From contig JAUMYJ010000008.1 in assembly GCA_030528715.1 (NCBI GenBank), forward strand, positions 1 to 63,935: a stretch of DNA of 63,935 nt. The letters run 5' to 3'. The notes beneath the pieces were generated by a model. That model had not been told where the DNA came from. It saw nothing but the letters and a program-made list of their open reading frames with translations, and searched no databases. The translations under genes were made by a program, and so were the position numbers. Below, one piece after another: positions 54,616 to 63,935 of this stretch. This stretch comes from Bacteroidales bacterium (GTDB taxonomy: Bacteria; Bacteroidota; Bacteroidia; Bacteroidales; Bacteroidaceae). Every line of letters starts with the position of its first letter. Positions within the stretch are counted from its first letter, which is position 1.

Positions 54616-57600
54616 TTACGCACTCATAGCTTCATTTGAAGCTTGTGAATGGTCTGATGGTTCGTCCGTTGGAGTATCGGCAAAGCCTGGGATGTGGCAT
54701 CGCATTAGCGTACTGACAGCTCCGTCGTAAATCTCGTTTACCATTTCGTCAAAGAGCTTGACACTTTCGAGCTTGAAGATAAGTAGTGGATCTTTCTGTT
54801 CGTAAGTAGCATTGTTTACCGAATGTTTAAGCTCGTCAAGCGCACGGAGATTTTCTTTCCAAGCCTCGTCAATATGGCGAAGTAATACAGCTTTTTCAAA
54901 CTCTAAGATAATGCTTTGTCCTTGTGATTGGTGAGCTTCTTCAAGGTTAGCTTGAATGTTATAAATTAGGCGCCCATCACTAACAGGTATCAGAATATTC
55001 TCGAAAGTGTCACGCTGTGTCTCATAGACTTGTGCAATGACGGGAGCGGCAACCGTGGCTAGGCGTGTTGTACGCTGCTTGAATGCTTTAATGACAGCAT
55101 CAAAGCATTGTTCTTCGAGATCTGCACGATTAAGCTTTTCGAAGTCTTCTTCGCTGAAAGGTACTTCGATTGAGAAAACTTCAAAGAAACGTAGGCGTAA
55201 GTCCGCATAGACAGGGGTTTTACCTACGATAGACACACAACGATCCCATAGCATGTTTGTTATATCTACTCCAAGGCGCTCTCCCATTAAAGCGTGGCGA
55301 CGCTTTTCGTAGATTACAGTTCGCTGTTTATTCATGACGTCATCAAACTCTAACAAACGCTTACGTGTACCAAAGTGATTTTCCTCAACTTTGCGCTGAG
55401 CACGTTCGATACTATTGCTAATCATAGAGTGCTCGATGACATCGTCTTCTCCGAAGCCAAGCCGATCCATAATATTAGCGATGCGATCACTTGCAAATAG
55501 ACGCATTAACTCGTCTTCAAGTGATACAAAAAATACAGAAGAGCCTGGGTCTCCTTGACGCCCTGAACGGCCACGAAGCTGACGGTCTACACGGCGGTTC
55601 TCATGGCGTGCTGTACCTAAGATAGCTAATCCACCGGCAGCTTTTACCTCATCGCTTAGTTTAATGTCCGTACCACGACCTGCCATATTTGTAGCAATCG
55701 TTACAGCACCTTTCAAGCCTGCTTGGGCAACAATCTCGGCTTCTTGTTGGTGAAGCTTTGCGTTGAGTACATTGTGTTGTATTTTTCGCATACTTAGCAT
55801 CTTGCTTAGCTTTTCACTTGCGTCAACGCTAGTTGTACCAATAAGTACAGGGCGCCCTTGTGCTATGAGCTGCTCTACCTCATCAATTACGGCACGATAT
55901 TTAGCCGTTACTGTCTTGTAGATACGATCGTTCATGTCCTTACGAGCGATGGGACGATTAGTGGGAATTTCTACAACATCTAGTTTATAAATGTCCCAAA
56001 ACTCACCAGCTTCGGTCGTAGCTGTACCAGTCATACCAGCGAGTTTGTGGTACATTCGGAAGTAGTTTTGAAGGGTTATGGTAGCAAAGGTTTGTGTTGC
56101 GGCTTGAATTTCTACACGTTCTTTGGCTTCTATGGCTTGATGTAAGCCATCACTCCAACGACGGCCGTCCATAATACGGCCAGTACCTTCGTCAACAATC
56201 ATTACTTTACCATCAATCACGACGTATTCTTCCTCACGATTGAACATCGTGTAGGCTTTGAGCAATTGTTGTAGTGTGTGTACACGCTCTGACTTGATTG
56301 CATAATCTACCATGAGCTCATCTTTACGCATTGCACGCTGTTCATCTGTCAGCGTTGTGTCTATTTCAAGCTCAGAAAGTAGCTGCGTGATGTTTGGCAA
56401 GACGAAGAGGTCGCTATCACTCGTTTGTTTAGCAAGCCATTCGGTACCTTTGTCAGTGAGGTCTACTGAGTGCATCTTTTCATCTACTACAAAGAACAAT
56501 GGCTCTACCGCTTCTGGCATGCGCTTATTGTTATTCTCCATATAGATTTCCTCTGTTTTGAGCATACCTGCTTTGATACCCTGCTCCGAGAGGAATTTTA
56601 TCAGAGGGCGATGCTTAGGCAATGCTTTATGACTACGGAAAAGTTGCAAGAACCCTTGCTCGCGTTTGTCTTTGTCTTCTGAAACAACGAGCTTTTTGGC
56701 TTCGTTTAGGAAGTCAGCAGCGAGTTTGCGTTGCTCGTTAACCAAGCGTTCTACGAGTGGTTGATATTGTTCAAAGAGCTGATCGTCTCCTTTGGCTACT
56801 GGCCCTGATATGATGAGTGGTGTACGAGCATCGTCAATAAGTACTGAGTCTACTTCATCGACAATAGCATAGTTATGCTTACGTTGTACTAGTTCACTTG
56901 GCTTCATCGCCATGTTATCGCGTAAGTAGTCGAAGCCAAACTCATTATTTGTGCCAAATGTGATGTCTGCACGATAGGCACGTCGTCGTGCCTCTGAATT
57001 TGGTTGATGTTTATCAATACAATCCACACTTAATCCGTGGAACATGTAGAGAGGCCCCATCCACTCTGAGTCACGTTTGGCAAGATAGTCATTTACGGTG
57101 ACTACATGTACGCCATTACCAGTCAGTGCATTTAGGAAAACAGGCAGGGTAGCCACAAGCGTTTTACCCTCACCCGTAGCCATCTCGGCAATTTTACCTT
57201 GTGTTAGTACTACACCACCGAAGAGCTGTACATCGTAGTGTATCATGCTCCAAGTCATTTTGTTGCCACCAGCTACCCAAGAATTGCTATAAATCGCATT
57301 GTCGCCCTCAATGCGTACGAAATCGTATTGAGCAGCAAGTTCTCGGTCAAAGTCATTAGCCGTTACGATTACTTCTGTGTTCTCAGTAAAGCGTTTTGCT
57401 GTTTCTTTGACAATTGCGTAAGCTTGAGGCATCACCTCGGTCAACCCCTCCTCGTAGCGTTCCAAAATATCTTTTTCGAGTTTGTCAATCTCGGCAAAAA
57501 GTGGTTCGCGTTCTTCAATCGCTGTTTCAAGGACTTGTGCACGAAGTTCTTCTACTTTGGCACATTGTTCTGCGCCTTTTTCTTTGATAATTGTTTTGAG

Positions 57601-57750
57601 TGTTTCGGTACGTGCTCGCAGTTCATCGTTGTTTAGCGCTGCAATTTCAGGGTACGCTTCTTTAATTTTATCCACCCATGGTTGGATAAGTTTCATATCG
57701 CGCGTTGATTTATTGCCGAATAATTTTGTAAGAATATCTATAATACCCAT
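54616..57750 (-). CDS. secA: Protein translocase ATPase SecA
   Basis: Motor ATPase pushing preproteins through SecYEG. 1044 residues. Walker A is ATGEGKT (191-197); the [13 protein letters not shown] motif, the preprotein-crosslinking domain and [12 protein letters not shown] of the second motor domain are present. Compared with E. coli there are insertions, as usual in Bacteroidetes. The C-terminus ends in an acidic tail (about 1018-1044) with no CxCxSGxxYKxCC zinc motif, which normally helps SecB and lipid binding. It is the last gene of a possible seven-gene unit that also holds secG. Confidence 0.97.
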   Translation of the reverse strand: MGIIDILTKLFGNKSTRDMKLIQPWVDKIKEAYPEIAALNNDELRARTETLKTIIKEKGAEQCAKVEELRAQVLETAIEEREPLFAEIDKLEKDILERYEEGLTEVMPQAYAIVKETAKRFTENTEVIVTANDFDRELAAQYDFVRIEGDNAIYSNSWVAGGNKMTWSMIHYDVQLFGGVVLTQGKIAEMATGEGKTLVATLPVFLNALTGNGVHVVTVNDYLAKRDSEWMGPLYMFHGLSVDCIDKHQPNSEARRRAYRADITFGTNNEFGFDYLRDNMAMKPSELVQRKHNYAIVDEVDSVLIDDARTPLIISGPVAKGDDQLFEQYQPLVERLVNEQRKLAADFLNEAKKLVVSEDKDKREQGFLQLFRSHKALPKHRPLIKFLSEQGIKAGMLKTEEIYMENNNKRMPEAVEPLFFVVDEKMHSVDLTDKGTEWLAKQTSDSDLFVLPNITQLLSELEIDTTLTDEQRAMRKDELMVDYAIKSERVHTLQQLLKAYTMFNREEEYVVIDGKVMIVDEGTGRIMDGRRWSDGLHQAIEAKERVEIQAATQTFATITLQNYFRMYHKLAGMTGTATTEAGEFWDIYKLDVVEIPTNRPIARKDMNDRIYKTVTAKYRAVIDEVEQLIAQGRPVLIGTTSVDASEKLSKMLSMRKIQHNVLNAKLHQQEAEIVAQAGLKGAVTIATNMAGRGTDIKLSDEVKAAGGLAILGTARHENRRVDRQLRGRSGRQGDPGSSVFFVSLEDELMRLFASDRIANIMDRLGFGEDDVIEHSMISNSIERAQRKVEENHFGTRKRLLEFDDVMNKQRTVIYEKRRHALMGERLGVDITNMLWDRCVSIVGKTPVYADLRLRFFEVFSIEVPFSEEDFEKLNRADLEEQCFDAVIKAFKQRTTRLATVAAPVIAQVYETQRDTFENILIPVSDGRLIYNIQANLEEAHQSQGQSIILEFEKAVLLRHIDEAWKENLRALDELKHSVNNATYEQKDPLLIFKLESVKLFDEMVNEIYDGAVSTLMRCHIPGFADTPTDEPSDHSQASNEAMSA

Positions 57751-57789
57751 TATTGTTCTTTGTTAGTGTATGATTTTAATGATGATTTT

Positions 57790-59370
57790 CTAAAACCCTT
57801 TTAATAGCGTGGCTGAGCAGGCGTTTGGTGCTCGAATGCGCAGGGCTTTTGATAGTGTAGGTGCTACGGCATCTACCTGTACTACTTCGCCGATACGCTC
57901 ATGAGCTATATTAAAGCCATAAAATACGAGTGGGAATGGGATTTTTGTATAACTCGCAGTATAGTTTTCGCCATGCGAGTCATTGATAAGTTTCCAGCCC
58001 GTACGTAGTTGTAGCCACACATCTCCAGAGGTTACGCTATTATAGGCATTCCGTAGATATATTCCCTCTGGTGTACCAATACTCTGTGAGATATGTTGGG
58101 GGGTATATACCGCTTTTATTCCACTCAGTTGTAGTAAAAAGGCTTCAACTTTGGCTAGCACCTCTTGTCGTAAAAGGTTCTTTTGGTTGAGTAGTGAATG
58201 ATTGAGGTAGATCTCACGGCCGAAGACCCCCTCAACATATTGCCCATTGCCATAGATAGCCATTAGATATACGTTTAACAAGTGGCTAATACGCTGTATA
58301 TCCACCTCTCCCGTTGGAACGCGATATTTCTTATACTGGTCGTTAGTTTGGCTAGTTGTACCTGTTGAGGATAATACTACGAGTGTGTTGCTTATACCAA
58401 TGTGTTTCTCTATATGCTTTAATACATTAGCAATGGCTGCATCAAGGCGCACATAGGTATCTTGTAGCTCCATGCTTACTTGTTCTGTAGAAGCATGGCG
58501 GTAGGTGTAAGCATTGAATGTTATAGAGAGATAGTCTGCAACTTCATCACGCCCGAGTGTAGTGTGTGACAAACAATGTCTAGTGGCTTCGGCAATGTCT
58601 CCATTTATAAGGCCACTTGTCTTATAATCTTTGTAGCGATTGTTACCTTCAAATTTATGTTTAAAAGCTATTTTTTTACCGCCAGCACCGAGGTATGAGA
58701 AACTACCAACCACAGCATCTGTAGGTACCCATACTTTAGCTGCCCCGATGGCTGCGGAATATTTACTATTAACGATGTGTGCCCATTGAGGGAACTCACC
58801 ATAGTAGCTTGTTGAGGCCCAACTCCCAGTCACATCATCTAGCCAAATTGCTGAGTTGGCAGAATGTCCTGCCGTCAAAATTGCTGTTTCGCGCGATGGG
58901 GCTATGGCATACACGAGTGCTTTGCCCTCGGTAGCAATTTTGAGCTCATCACTAAAAGTGGATACTTGTAGGCGTGCTGCCGATGACTTTTGTGTAGTAT
59001 TAAGCCCCTGTTGTGTCGCATCGTCTACTGCATTTATAGGGCGTAGTGTTTCTCTGTCCCACCATGTGCTAGCTATAATGCCATTGTCAAATGCTGTAGC
59101 ACCTGTCGCAAATAGTGCTGCTGCCGAAGCATGATCTAAACGTTTGGTAGGATATGTGGCTTGTTCATAGACACGTCCTTGTGCTAAGAGACGTTTGAAG
59201 CCTTCCTCTCCATAAAGTGGCATAAAGGCCTCCAGGTAGTCCGTGCGAAGTTGATCTACCAATATGCTTACAACGAGGCGAGGCATAGCCTTTTGAGATT
59301 GGCTATGCACTTCCATTTGACTCAGTGCCATAAGCACAATGAGTGATGTGAGCAGATGCTTTTGCTTCAT
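57790..59370 (-). CDS. PafA-like alkaline phosphatase-family protein, likely non-catalytic
   Basis: 526 residues with a signal peptide (ending VHSQSQ). The fold matches the alkaline phosphatase superfamily, with one metal-type Asp39 (LVDQLRTD) and NGIIASTWWDRET. However, the nucleophile region reads YPTKRLDHAS and the DHG metal motif is replaced by STG (335-337). I recall a Bacteroidetes branch with the same changes. It probably has a non-catalytic or altered role. Its start overlaps the DUF4105 stop by 4 bp, so the two are translationally coupled. Confidence 0.82.
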   Translation of the reverse strand: MKQKHLLTSLIVLMALSQMEVHSQSQKAMPRLVVSILVDQLRTDYLEAFMPLYGEEGFKRLLAQGRVYEQATYPTKRLDHASAAALFATGATAFDNGIIASTWWDRETLRPINAVDDATQQGLNTTQKSSAARLQVSTFSDELKIATEGKALVYAIAPSRETAILTAGHSANSAIWLDDVTGSWASTSYYGEFPQWAHIVNSKYSAAIGAAKVWVPTDAVVGSFSYLGAGGKKIAFKHKFEGNNRYKDYKTSGLINGDIAEATRHCLSHTTLGRDEVADYLSITFNAYTYRHASTEQVSMELQDTYVRLDAAIANVLKHIEKHIGISNTLVVLSSTGTTSQTNDQYKKYRVPTGEVDIQRISHLLNVYLMAIYGNGQYVEGVFGREIYLNHSLLNQKNLLRQEVLAKVEAFLLQLSGIKAVYTPQHISQSIGTPEGIYLRNAYNSVTSGDVWLQLRTGWKLINDSHGENYTASYTKIPFPLVFYGFNIAHERIGEVVQVDAVAPTLSKALRIRAPNACSATLLKGF

Positions 59371-60590
59371 GCAGTTAGTATTCTTGTGCTATGGTATTGT
59401 TGATAGTAGCGTATGAAATGTAGGAGTAGTAGGTTAAACGCCCAAAGTCCCATCGCACTACTGATCCATTGCCACTCTAAACAAAATGATACTAAGAAAG
59501 CAGTATAGACTACTATTGCTACCACATTATAGGGATCTGCTTGTTGGTGTTTACGCAGGTAAATATAGCGTGGTAGGTAAAGGAGTGGTAGTGGGTTCAT
59601 CACAAGTATTATCCAGTTTATATTGACACTAGGATGCTCACTACATAGCACCATGAATGCAACGAGTATGCCTGGAATGCCTTGAAGTAATAAAAGTATC
59701 ACGTCCCATATCCATAATTGGCGTTGTAAACGCTTTTCTAAGATAAACATCGCACCTGTTATCACCAGTAAGAGGGTAGATACGTGCCAAGGCAACAATG
59801 TATGGCTTGAAAAATTTATAGCTCTGACTTCTCCAATTGTATTAGTCTGTACTATAAGGGGACGTATTGCACCAGTACTATCCTCTATTTGTGCATAATT
59901 CAAAGACTTTAATAAGTTTTGTGGTACAAACTGCTGCTCACTGAGTGCGATGGTAGTGTCGGCACCATAGCCAAGTAAGAGGTCTTGACTAAACTTAGTC
60001 CAAGGAGTATGAGCTGTGTATTCATGAACAATCGCTCTAAACGAAGTTTTGAAATCGAGGTCTGATATCTTGTAGTAGATTTTTCCCTCAATTGCACGAA
60101 CTATTGCATCACGTGCCATAGAGCTACAATTTTTATAGAAGTAATTGTAGCGATACACACGATTGGTAGAATTAAGTGTGTCTTCAAGGCTTTGTAATAG
60201 TCGTTGTGCCTCTCTATATGTAAGGTTGATGACTTGCTCTGTGATGTATGAGCCTCGTTCAAGATAAGCACGTTCAAAGTATTCATAAGGCTGCTTGCCC
60301 AAATAGTAGTCTGTATGTCCTAATGCAAAACGCCATCCAAAATTAGGACTGTTAAAGTCAAAAAGTCCATAGTTATAAACCTCGTCTATGCCACGTGTTA
60401 CATCGGTTATGCGCAGTGCCGTATGGCCGTATAGCGCATATATCTCTTCACTTGGAGAACAGGTGAGTAAACTGATACGCAGTAAGCCGCCTTCGTTTAA
60501 CAAAGGCGACTGTTGTGCATAGGTACGTGCCATAGGCCAGACCACAATGGCTAGGCATAATAGGCAGATGTGAAGTAGCTTAAACTTCAA
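59367..60590 (-). CDS. DUF4105 membrane protein
   Basis: 407 residues with a signal peptide (ending TYAQQ), a soluble DUF4105 domain (about 25-200) and about five membrane helices in the C-terminal part. The domain has His in YALYGHTALRI and Cys in YNYFYKNCSSMARD, a layout like permuted NlpC/P60 papain-like enzymes, so an amidase or peptidase acting in the periplasm is possible. It overlaps the PafA-like gene by 4 bp and lies 55 bp after secG. Function unproven. Confidence 0.85.
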   Translation of the reverse strand: MKFKLLHICLLCLAIVVWPMARTYAQQSPLLNEGGLLRISLLTCSPSEEIYALYGHTALRITDVTRGIDEVYNYGLFDFNSPNFGWRFALGHTDYYLGKQPYEYFERAYLERGSYITEQVINLTYREAQRLLQSLEDTLNSTNRVYRYNYFYKNCSSMARDAIVRAIEGKIYYKISDLDFKTSFRAIVHEYTAHTPWTKFSQDLLLGYGADTTIALSEQQFVPQNLLKSLNYAQIEDSTGAIRPLIVQTNTIGEVRAINFSSHTLLPWHVSTLLLVITGAMFILEKRLQRQLWIWDVILLLLQGIPGILVAFMVLCSEHPSVNINWIILVMNPLPLLYLPRYIYLRKHQQADPYNVVAIVVYTAFLVSFCLEWQWISSAMGLWAFNLLLLHFIRYYQQYHSTRILTA

Positions 60591-60645
60591 GCCTTAATGA
60601 GTATGTATAGCTTTGAAACGCTTATTGCAGTATCTCGTGCAATGA

Positions 60646-60987
60646 TTAGTTTTGTGTAGGTGTTGCTGCTTCTGTTGGAGCTGTTGGAGCAGTAGGAATT
60701 GCTGTGGAAACAGGTGCTGTGGGCTGTGCTTGTATCTGCATGATTTGTTCATCACTGCTAGTACTACCCTTGGCAAAGTATGTGCTAGCAATGCAAAGCA
60801 ATACTAAGATGGCGGCTAGTGTCCAAGTGGTCTTTTCGATCACATCGGTTGTCTTGCGTACGCCCATAATGGCATTTGACGAGGCATAATTAGAAGCCAA
60901 ACCACCGCTCTTCGAGTCTTGTATTAATACAACGAGGCAGAGTAGGATAGCTGTAATGACTGTCAATACGATAATTACTGTGTACAT
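60646..60987 (-). CDS. secG: Preprotein translocase subunit SecG
   Basis: 113 residues with two membrane helices (about 3-22 and 54-72) and the SecG signature LVVLIQDSKSGGLAS between them. The C-terminal tail (about 75-113) is low complexity with repeated TAPT-like units, probably cytoplasmic or periplasmic and disordered. SecG assists SecYE during SecA cycling; secA lies further down the same strand. Confidence 0.92.
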   Translation of the reverse strand: MYTVIIVLTVITAILLCLVVLIQDSKSGGLASNYASSNAIMGVRKTTDVIEKTTWTLAAILVLLCIASTYFAKGSTSSDEQIMQIQAQPTAPVSTAIPTAPTAPTEAATPTQN

Positions 60988-61046
60988 GATGTTTTATATT
61001 ATATGTAAATTCTATTTCTATCGCTATTGTCTTGCACTAATATAGC

Positions 61047-61856
61047 CTAACTGTCGGCTGAAAAACGCTGGTTAATGGCTAGTTTATGCAGAAAACGTAT
61101 TTGGTCTGCAAAATAACGATTTTTTTTCGGATTACGTGTACTCAAAACTCTAAGAATTTCGATAGCACGCTCATATCTTTGCTGATTGATATAGATTTTG
61201 GCCAAAGTTTCGGTGAAAAACGCTTCTTCTCCTTCAATATGTTGATTCGAGGATTGAGAATTTGGCGTAGCAACGTGCTCGTCTTGGACTAGATGCTTTG
61301 GCTCCTCTATAAGGGAGGTGTCTGTTGTCTCCTTTGTGGTCAAGGCTTCTAATGGTTGTAGTGCAGCTTCGTGGAGTAGACTATTAAGTCTTTGTCCACT
61401 TTTGACTACGATTTCAGGTGCTTGTGGCTTGTAGACTTCATCAGCATGTTGTTGTGTCCAATAAGCCATATAATCACTTGTCGGGTCAGCAGGAGTGGTG
61501 TTGGGGCTGCGTGAGGGCTCTTTAGCCCGCGGACTGTTAAGAAAACGATCTATTAAGCTAGTAGAGCGTTCATGAGGACGCTCTGTATAAGGAGCTTGTG
61601 TGTTGAGGGCAGTAGATAGACCTAGTGCTTGCCCCTCGGTTGCTCGGAAAAGTATATTGCGATCGGCTAGGTAGATAGCTTGTTTATGCAATGCTGTGCT
61701 ATAATCAGTATCGCGCAATTGATACATGTTGTAGAGCAAAAGCAAGCGTGCAGTCTGGTCGTAAGGGCACTCAGCGACGCGTTTGCGCAAGGCTGCGAGG
61801 GTCTCGCCGTCTAGCTTATAAGGGTTTCTTACGAGATCAGAAATACTGATAGCCAT
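61047..61856 (-). CDS. Hypothetical TPR-like protein
   Basis: 269 residues with no signal peptide. The N-terminal part (about 15-80) and the C-terminal part (about 205-265, ETLAKIYINQQRYERAIEILRVLSTRNPKKNRYFADQIRFLHKL) are helical and TPR-like; the middle (about 85-200) is low complexity and rich in Thr, Pro and Glu. It sits between lptE and secG; I recall a similar hypothetical at this place in other Bacteroidetes. Function unknown. Confidence 0.82.
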   Translation of the reverse strand: MAISISDLVRNPYKLDGETLAALRKRVAECPYDQTARLLLLYNMYQLRDTDYSTALHKQAIYLADRNILFRATEGQALGLSTALNTQAPYTERPHERSTSLIDRFLNSPRAKEPSRSPNTTPADPTSDYMAYWTQQHADEVYKPQAPEIVVKSGQRLNSLLHEAALQPLEALTTKETTDTSLIEEPKHLVQDEHVATPNSQSSNQHIEGEEAFFTETLAKIYINQQRYERAIEILRVLSTRNPKKNRYFADQIRFLHKLAINQRFSADS

Positions 61857-61944
61857 AACGCTAAGGTAAAACTAGGTGTGATGGATAGTTTAGTAACGAA
61901 TATTATGCCTAACTACAAGAGCATGTTGAGCCTTAGTGTCAGTT

Positions 61945-62472
61945 TTACCAATTTACAACAGTAGCGTTGTATATTTGATCTACTAAGTCCTCTATCATTT
62001 GCTCTACTAAGCGTGATTGTACTGCAGATAGTTGCTGTGATGAGTCATAATCGGTCGTAGCTGTAAATTGTCGCTCAAAGTCTTGGCTATGGTTTTTAGT
62101 ATTTACAAATCTCACGTTAACGGTCATTTTTAGCTGTGTCTGCGATGAATAGCCAGAAGCCGAGATGCTCTTATTAAATTGGTCATAGCCTATAATTTCA
62201 CCTGAGAGTTGCAGGTCGGCATTGCGTTTTACGAGGCTGAGTTTTGTCTGATTGGCAAAAGCGTCTTGCAGCTTGTTGTCAAACATAGACTTCATAGGTG
62301 CCCATACGTAGGCCGAGCGTAGTGGAAAACCTTCAATAGAAATGGTTTTTATTTCATTGTAGTTGATAGAAGCACCATTAAACTTATAGCTCACGGTACA
62401 ACTATTAAGCGAGAGGTAACTTAGCAGTAAGGTTAGCCATAGTAGTGTGTTAATTATCTTCCTTCCAGCCAT
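61945..62472 (-). CDS. lptE: LPS-assembly lipoprotein LptE
   Basis: 175 residues from MAGRKIINTLLWLTLLLSYL, whose lipobox is SLNSC. The rest (VSYKFNGASINYNEIKTISIEGFPLRSA and FANQTKLSLVKRNADLQLSGEIIGYD) is the LptE fold. It plugs the outer-membrane LptD barrel and helps insert LPS. An in-frame ATG 35 codons upstream would place the lipobox too deep, so the internal start is chosen; it overlaps the activator gene by 23 bp. Confidence 0.92.
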   Translation of the reverse strand: MAGRKIINTLLWLTLLLSYLSLNSCTVSYKFNGASINYNEIKTISIEGFPLRSAYVWAPMKSMFDNKLQDAFANQTKLSLVKRNADLQLSGEIIGYDQFNKSISASGYSSQTQLKMTVNVRFVNTKNHSQDFERQFTATTDYDSSQQLSAVQSRLVEQMIEDLVDQIYNATVVNW

Positions 62473-63703
62473 AGTCTTTGATTTTTCGGTAAAGGGTGCG
62501 TTCAGACATGCCGAGCTCTTTGGCAGCATTTTTACGACTCCAATTGTTGCGTAGCAAGGCACGATGGATAAAGTCACGCTCCATTTCCTCTAAGGTTTGT
62601 ATTTCCTCGGTGTAAGTATGTTCTGTTGCGATGGGAGAGGGAAGGGAGGGGTCTGCCGTGGTGATTATTGGTAGGTCTGATGGCGCGGGTAAGGCTTTTG
62701 GGGTAGGGCGTGTGAGTGCTGTCGCAGATGGGCAGAGCTCATCTAAACGTGCTGTATGATCGCCCGATTGCTGTTGTAGTGTATAAAGCGTTTGACGAAG
62801 CTCGTTGATTTCTCGCTTTAAGTCAGAGTACATTTGTAGCCATACACCATGATCAAAAGGTTCGTTGGTAGCCATGAGTGGCTGCTTGACAAGTACTACC
62901 TCATGAGTTGCTGTGTTTTGTGGTAGGTATAGTGTCAGTTGCGCTGCGCTTATTTCACGTGTTTCTGCGGTAATAGAAATGTTCTCGGCCAAGTTTTTGA
63001 GTTGTCGTACATTGCCTGGCCAGCTGTATTGCAGTAAGAGTGCTTCGGCTTCAGATGTTAGTCTAATACTAGGAAAATGGTAGCGTTCGCTCATCTCGAA
63101 AGCAAACTTACGGAAAAGTAAAATCACATCTTCGCCACGCTCGCGTAATGGTGGTACTTGTATCGGGATTGTGTTAAGACGGTAATACAAGTCTTGGCGA
63201 AAGCGACCTTTGGCAATAGCAGTTTCCATATCTACATTGGTAGCTGCTACGATACGTACGTCTGTTTTGAGCACCTTGCTTGAACCTACACGGATGTATT
63301 CGCCTGTTTCGAGCACGCGCAGTAAACGAGCTTGTGTGCTTAGGGGTAGTTCGCCCACTTCATCTAGAAAGAGTGTACCTCCATTGGCGGCTGCAAAATA
63401 GCCCTCACGCTCACTTACAGCTCCGGTAAAAGCACCTTTTTCGTGACCAAAGAGTTCTGAATCTATTGTTCCCTCTGGTATTGACCCACAGTTAATAGCA
63501 AAGTATTTGCCCATCTTTCTTAGGCTGTGGTCGTGTAAAATACGAGGGAATACTTCTTTACCCACACCATTCTCGCCTACGATAAGTACGTTAAGGTCTA
63601 CCGCTGCTACTTTTAGCGCGGTTTCTATCGCTAGGTTTAGGCCAGTGCTATTACCCACAATGCCATACCTATTCTTTATATCTTGTAGTTCGTTAGCGAG
63701 CAT
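62450..63703 (-). CDS. Sigma-54-type transcriptional activator without receiver domain
   Basis: 417 residues. The AAA+ module starts almost at once: GENGVGKE is Walker A (about 43-50), GAFTGA (about 88-93) is the loop that contacts sigma-54, and TLFLDEVGELP is Walker B. A C-terminal Fis-type helix-turn-helix (about 375-412, NAAKELGMSERTLYRKIKDYGW) follows a low-complexity linker. There is no phosphorylation domain, so activity is probably set by another signal or by expression. Its location upstream of lptE and secG is common in Bacteroidetes. Confidence 0.9.
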   Translation of the reverse strand: MLANELQDIKNRYGIVGNSTGLNLAIETALKVAAVDLNVLIVGENGVGKEVFPRILHDHSLRKMGKYFAINCGSIPEGTIDSELFGHEKGAFTGAVSEREGYFAAANGGTLFLDEVGELPLSTQARLLRVLETGEYIRVGSSKVLKTDVRIVAATNVDMETAIAKGRFRQDLYYRLNTIPIQVPPLRERGEDVILLFRKFAFEMSERYHFPSIRLTSEAEALLLQYSWPGNVRQLKNLAENISITAETREISAAQLTLYLPQNTATHEVVLVKQPLMATNEPFDHGVWLQMYSDLKREINELRQTLYTLQQQSGDHTARLDELCPSATALTRPTPKALPAPSDLPIITTADPSLPSPIATEHTYTEEIQTLEEMERDFIHRALLRNNWSRKNAAKELGMSERTLYRKIKDYGWKEDN

Positions 63704-63723
63704 AGTGCAGTCTTACGTAGGTA

Positions 63724-63731
63724 CAAAGATA
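63724..63731 (-). promoter_or_regulatory. Predicted -7 element of the activator-lptE-secG unit
   Basis: The minus strand reads TATCTTTG, 21 bp before the activator ATG; no clear -33 TTG. Apart from repeat copy F, nothing else is visible in 63732-63935. Confidence 0.45.
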
Positions 63732-63845
63732 CTAAAAACTCACGAAATAGCTGAATACTGATGTTACAAATTAGAGGCTATTATATGTATATGATAGGAG
63801 TACTTTGAAGTTTAAGTTACTCTAAAAAATACGTTAGGATAGATT

Positions 63846-63887
63846 TTGTGTTATGACGAGATACAGATGTTTCTCTTTATGGAACTA
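63846..63887. repeat. 84-bp palindrome array, copy F (decayed)
   Basis: Two adjacent 21-bp units can be recognised: TTGTGTTATGACGAGATACAG-type (63846-63866, matching the half-site ends TTGT and ATACAG) and a weaker one ATGTTTC...GGAACTA (63867-63887). Units three and four are not recognisable in the following sequence. Phase and spacing match the intact arrays, so this is probably an eroded copy. Confidence 0.55.
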
Positions 63888-63935
63888 TCAGAGGAAAGGG
63901 TATTAGAGAGAAAATGATAGGTAAGTGAATGGAAA

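Overview
The window is chromosomal DNA from a member of the Bacteroidetes, most likely the Porphyromonadaceae (Porphyromonas or a close relative). The signs are Bacteroidales-type gene families (DUF4270, DUF4295, DUF4296, DUF4105, a zinc-less TGT, a zinc-less DksA/TraR protein, the GIHH-type long IleRS), lipobox proteins, one protein with a type IX secretion (T9SS) C-terminal sorting domain, and promoters of the Bacteroidetes form TTG-N19/20-TAnnTTTG. I see no insertion sequence, prophage, CRISPR or rRNA; this is mostly core genome.

Layout. 1-4.1 kb: gyrA and a TPR protein. 4.2-6.7 kb: mutS2 (minus). 6.9-9.3 kb: a truncated glycogen-synthase-like protein with a DUF4270 lipoprotein. 9.5-12.2 kb (minus): nitroreductase, DUF2520 and KdsC-like HAD genes, then the rpmB-rpmG-DUF4295 ribosomal operon. 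12.4-20 kb (minus): lon, tgt, an LptF/G-type permease, a DEAD-box helicase and trpS, probably one long transcription unit. 20.3-28.3 kb (plus): an eight-gene exporter operon with an ABC pair, a YtrA-type GntR regulator, a MacB-type ATPase, two MacB-type permeases, a membrane-fusion protein and a TolC-type channel. 28.6-31.9 kb: PepSY-type membrane protein, SPOR lipoprotein, and a YtxH/holin-like trio. 32-35 kb: rplM-rpsI-rpsB-tsf. 35-41.7 kb: small genes, tRNA-Thr(CGU), an ABC-F ATPase, a C11 (clostripain-like) lipoprotein protease and a TPR protein. 41.7-49.4 kb (minus): ileS, a TraR/DksA protein, lspA, DUF4296, a small protein and aspS. 49.8-52.4 kb: clpB. 52.5-63.7 kb (minus): a T9SS cargo protein with a small downstream ORF, then a sigma-54-type activator, lptE, TPR, secG, DUF4105, PafA-like protein and secA.

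The most striking unexplained structure is a repeated intergenic element of exactly 84 bp. It is four tandem 21-bp units, each an imperfect palindrome of the form TTGTRYCA-N5-TGGYACAA. Four complete copies (20166, 28378, 37807, 49502), one copy cut by the left window edge (ends at 47) and one decayed copy (63846) lie about 8-20 kb apart, always between genes and mostly between divergent promoters. 21 bp is two helical turns, so all four palindromes face the same side of the DNA. This suggests a multimeric protein-binding array or a chromosome-organising element. I do not recognise it.

Other points of interest: a likely ATA start codon at 35191; two small ORFs (49196-49330 ahead of ileS; 52488-52658 after the T9SS cargo gene); a candidate GntR operator on the exporter promoter; a 45-nt perfect inverted repeat at 38227; and several core proteins missing signature residues (GT5-like protein, PafA-like protein, TGT, ABC-F second domain, SecA tail).
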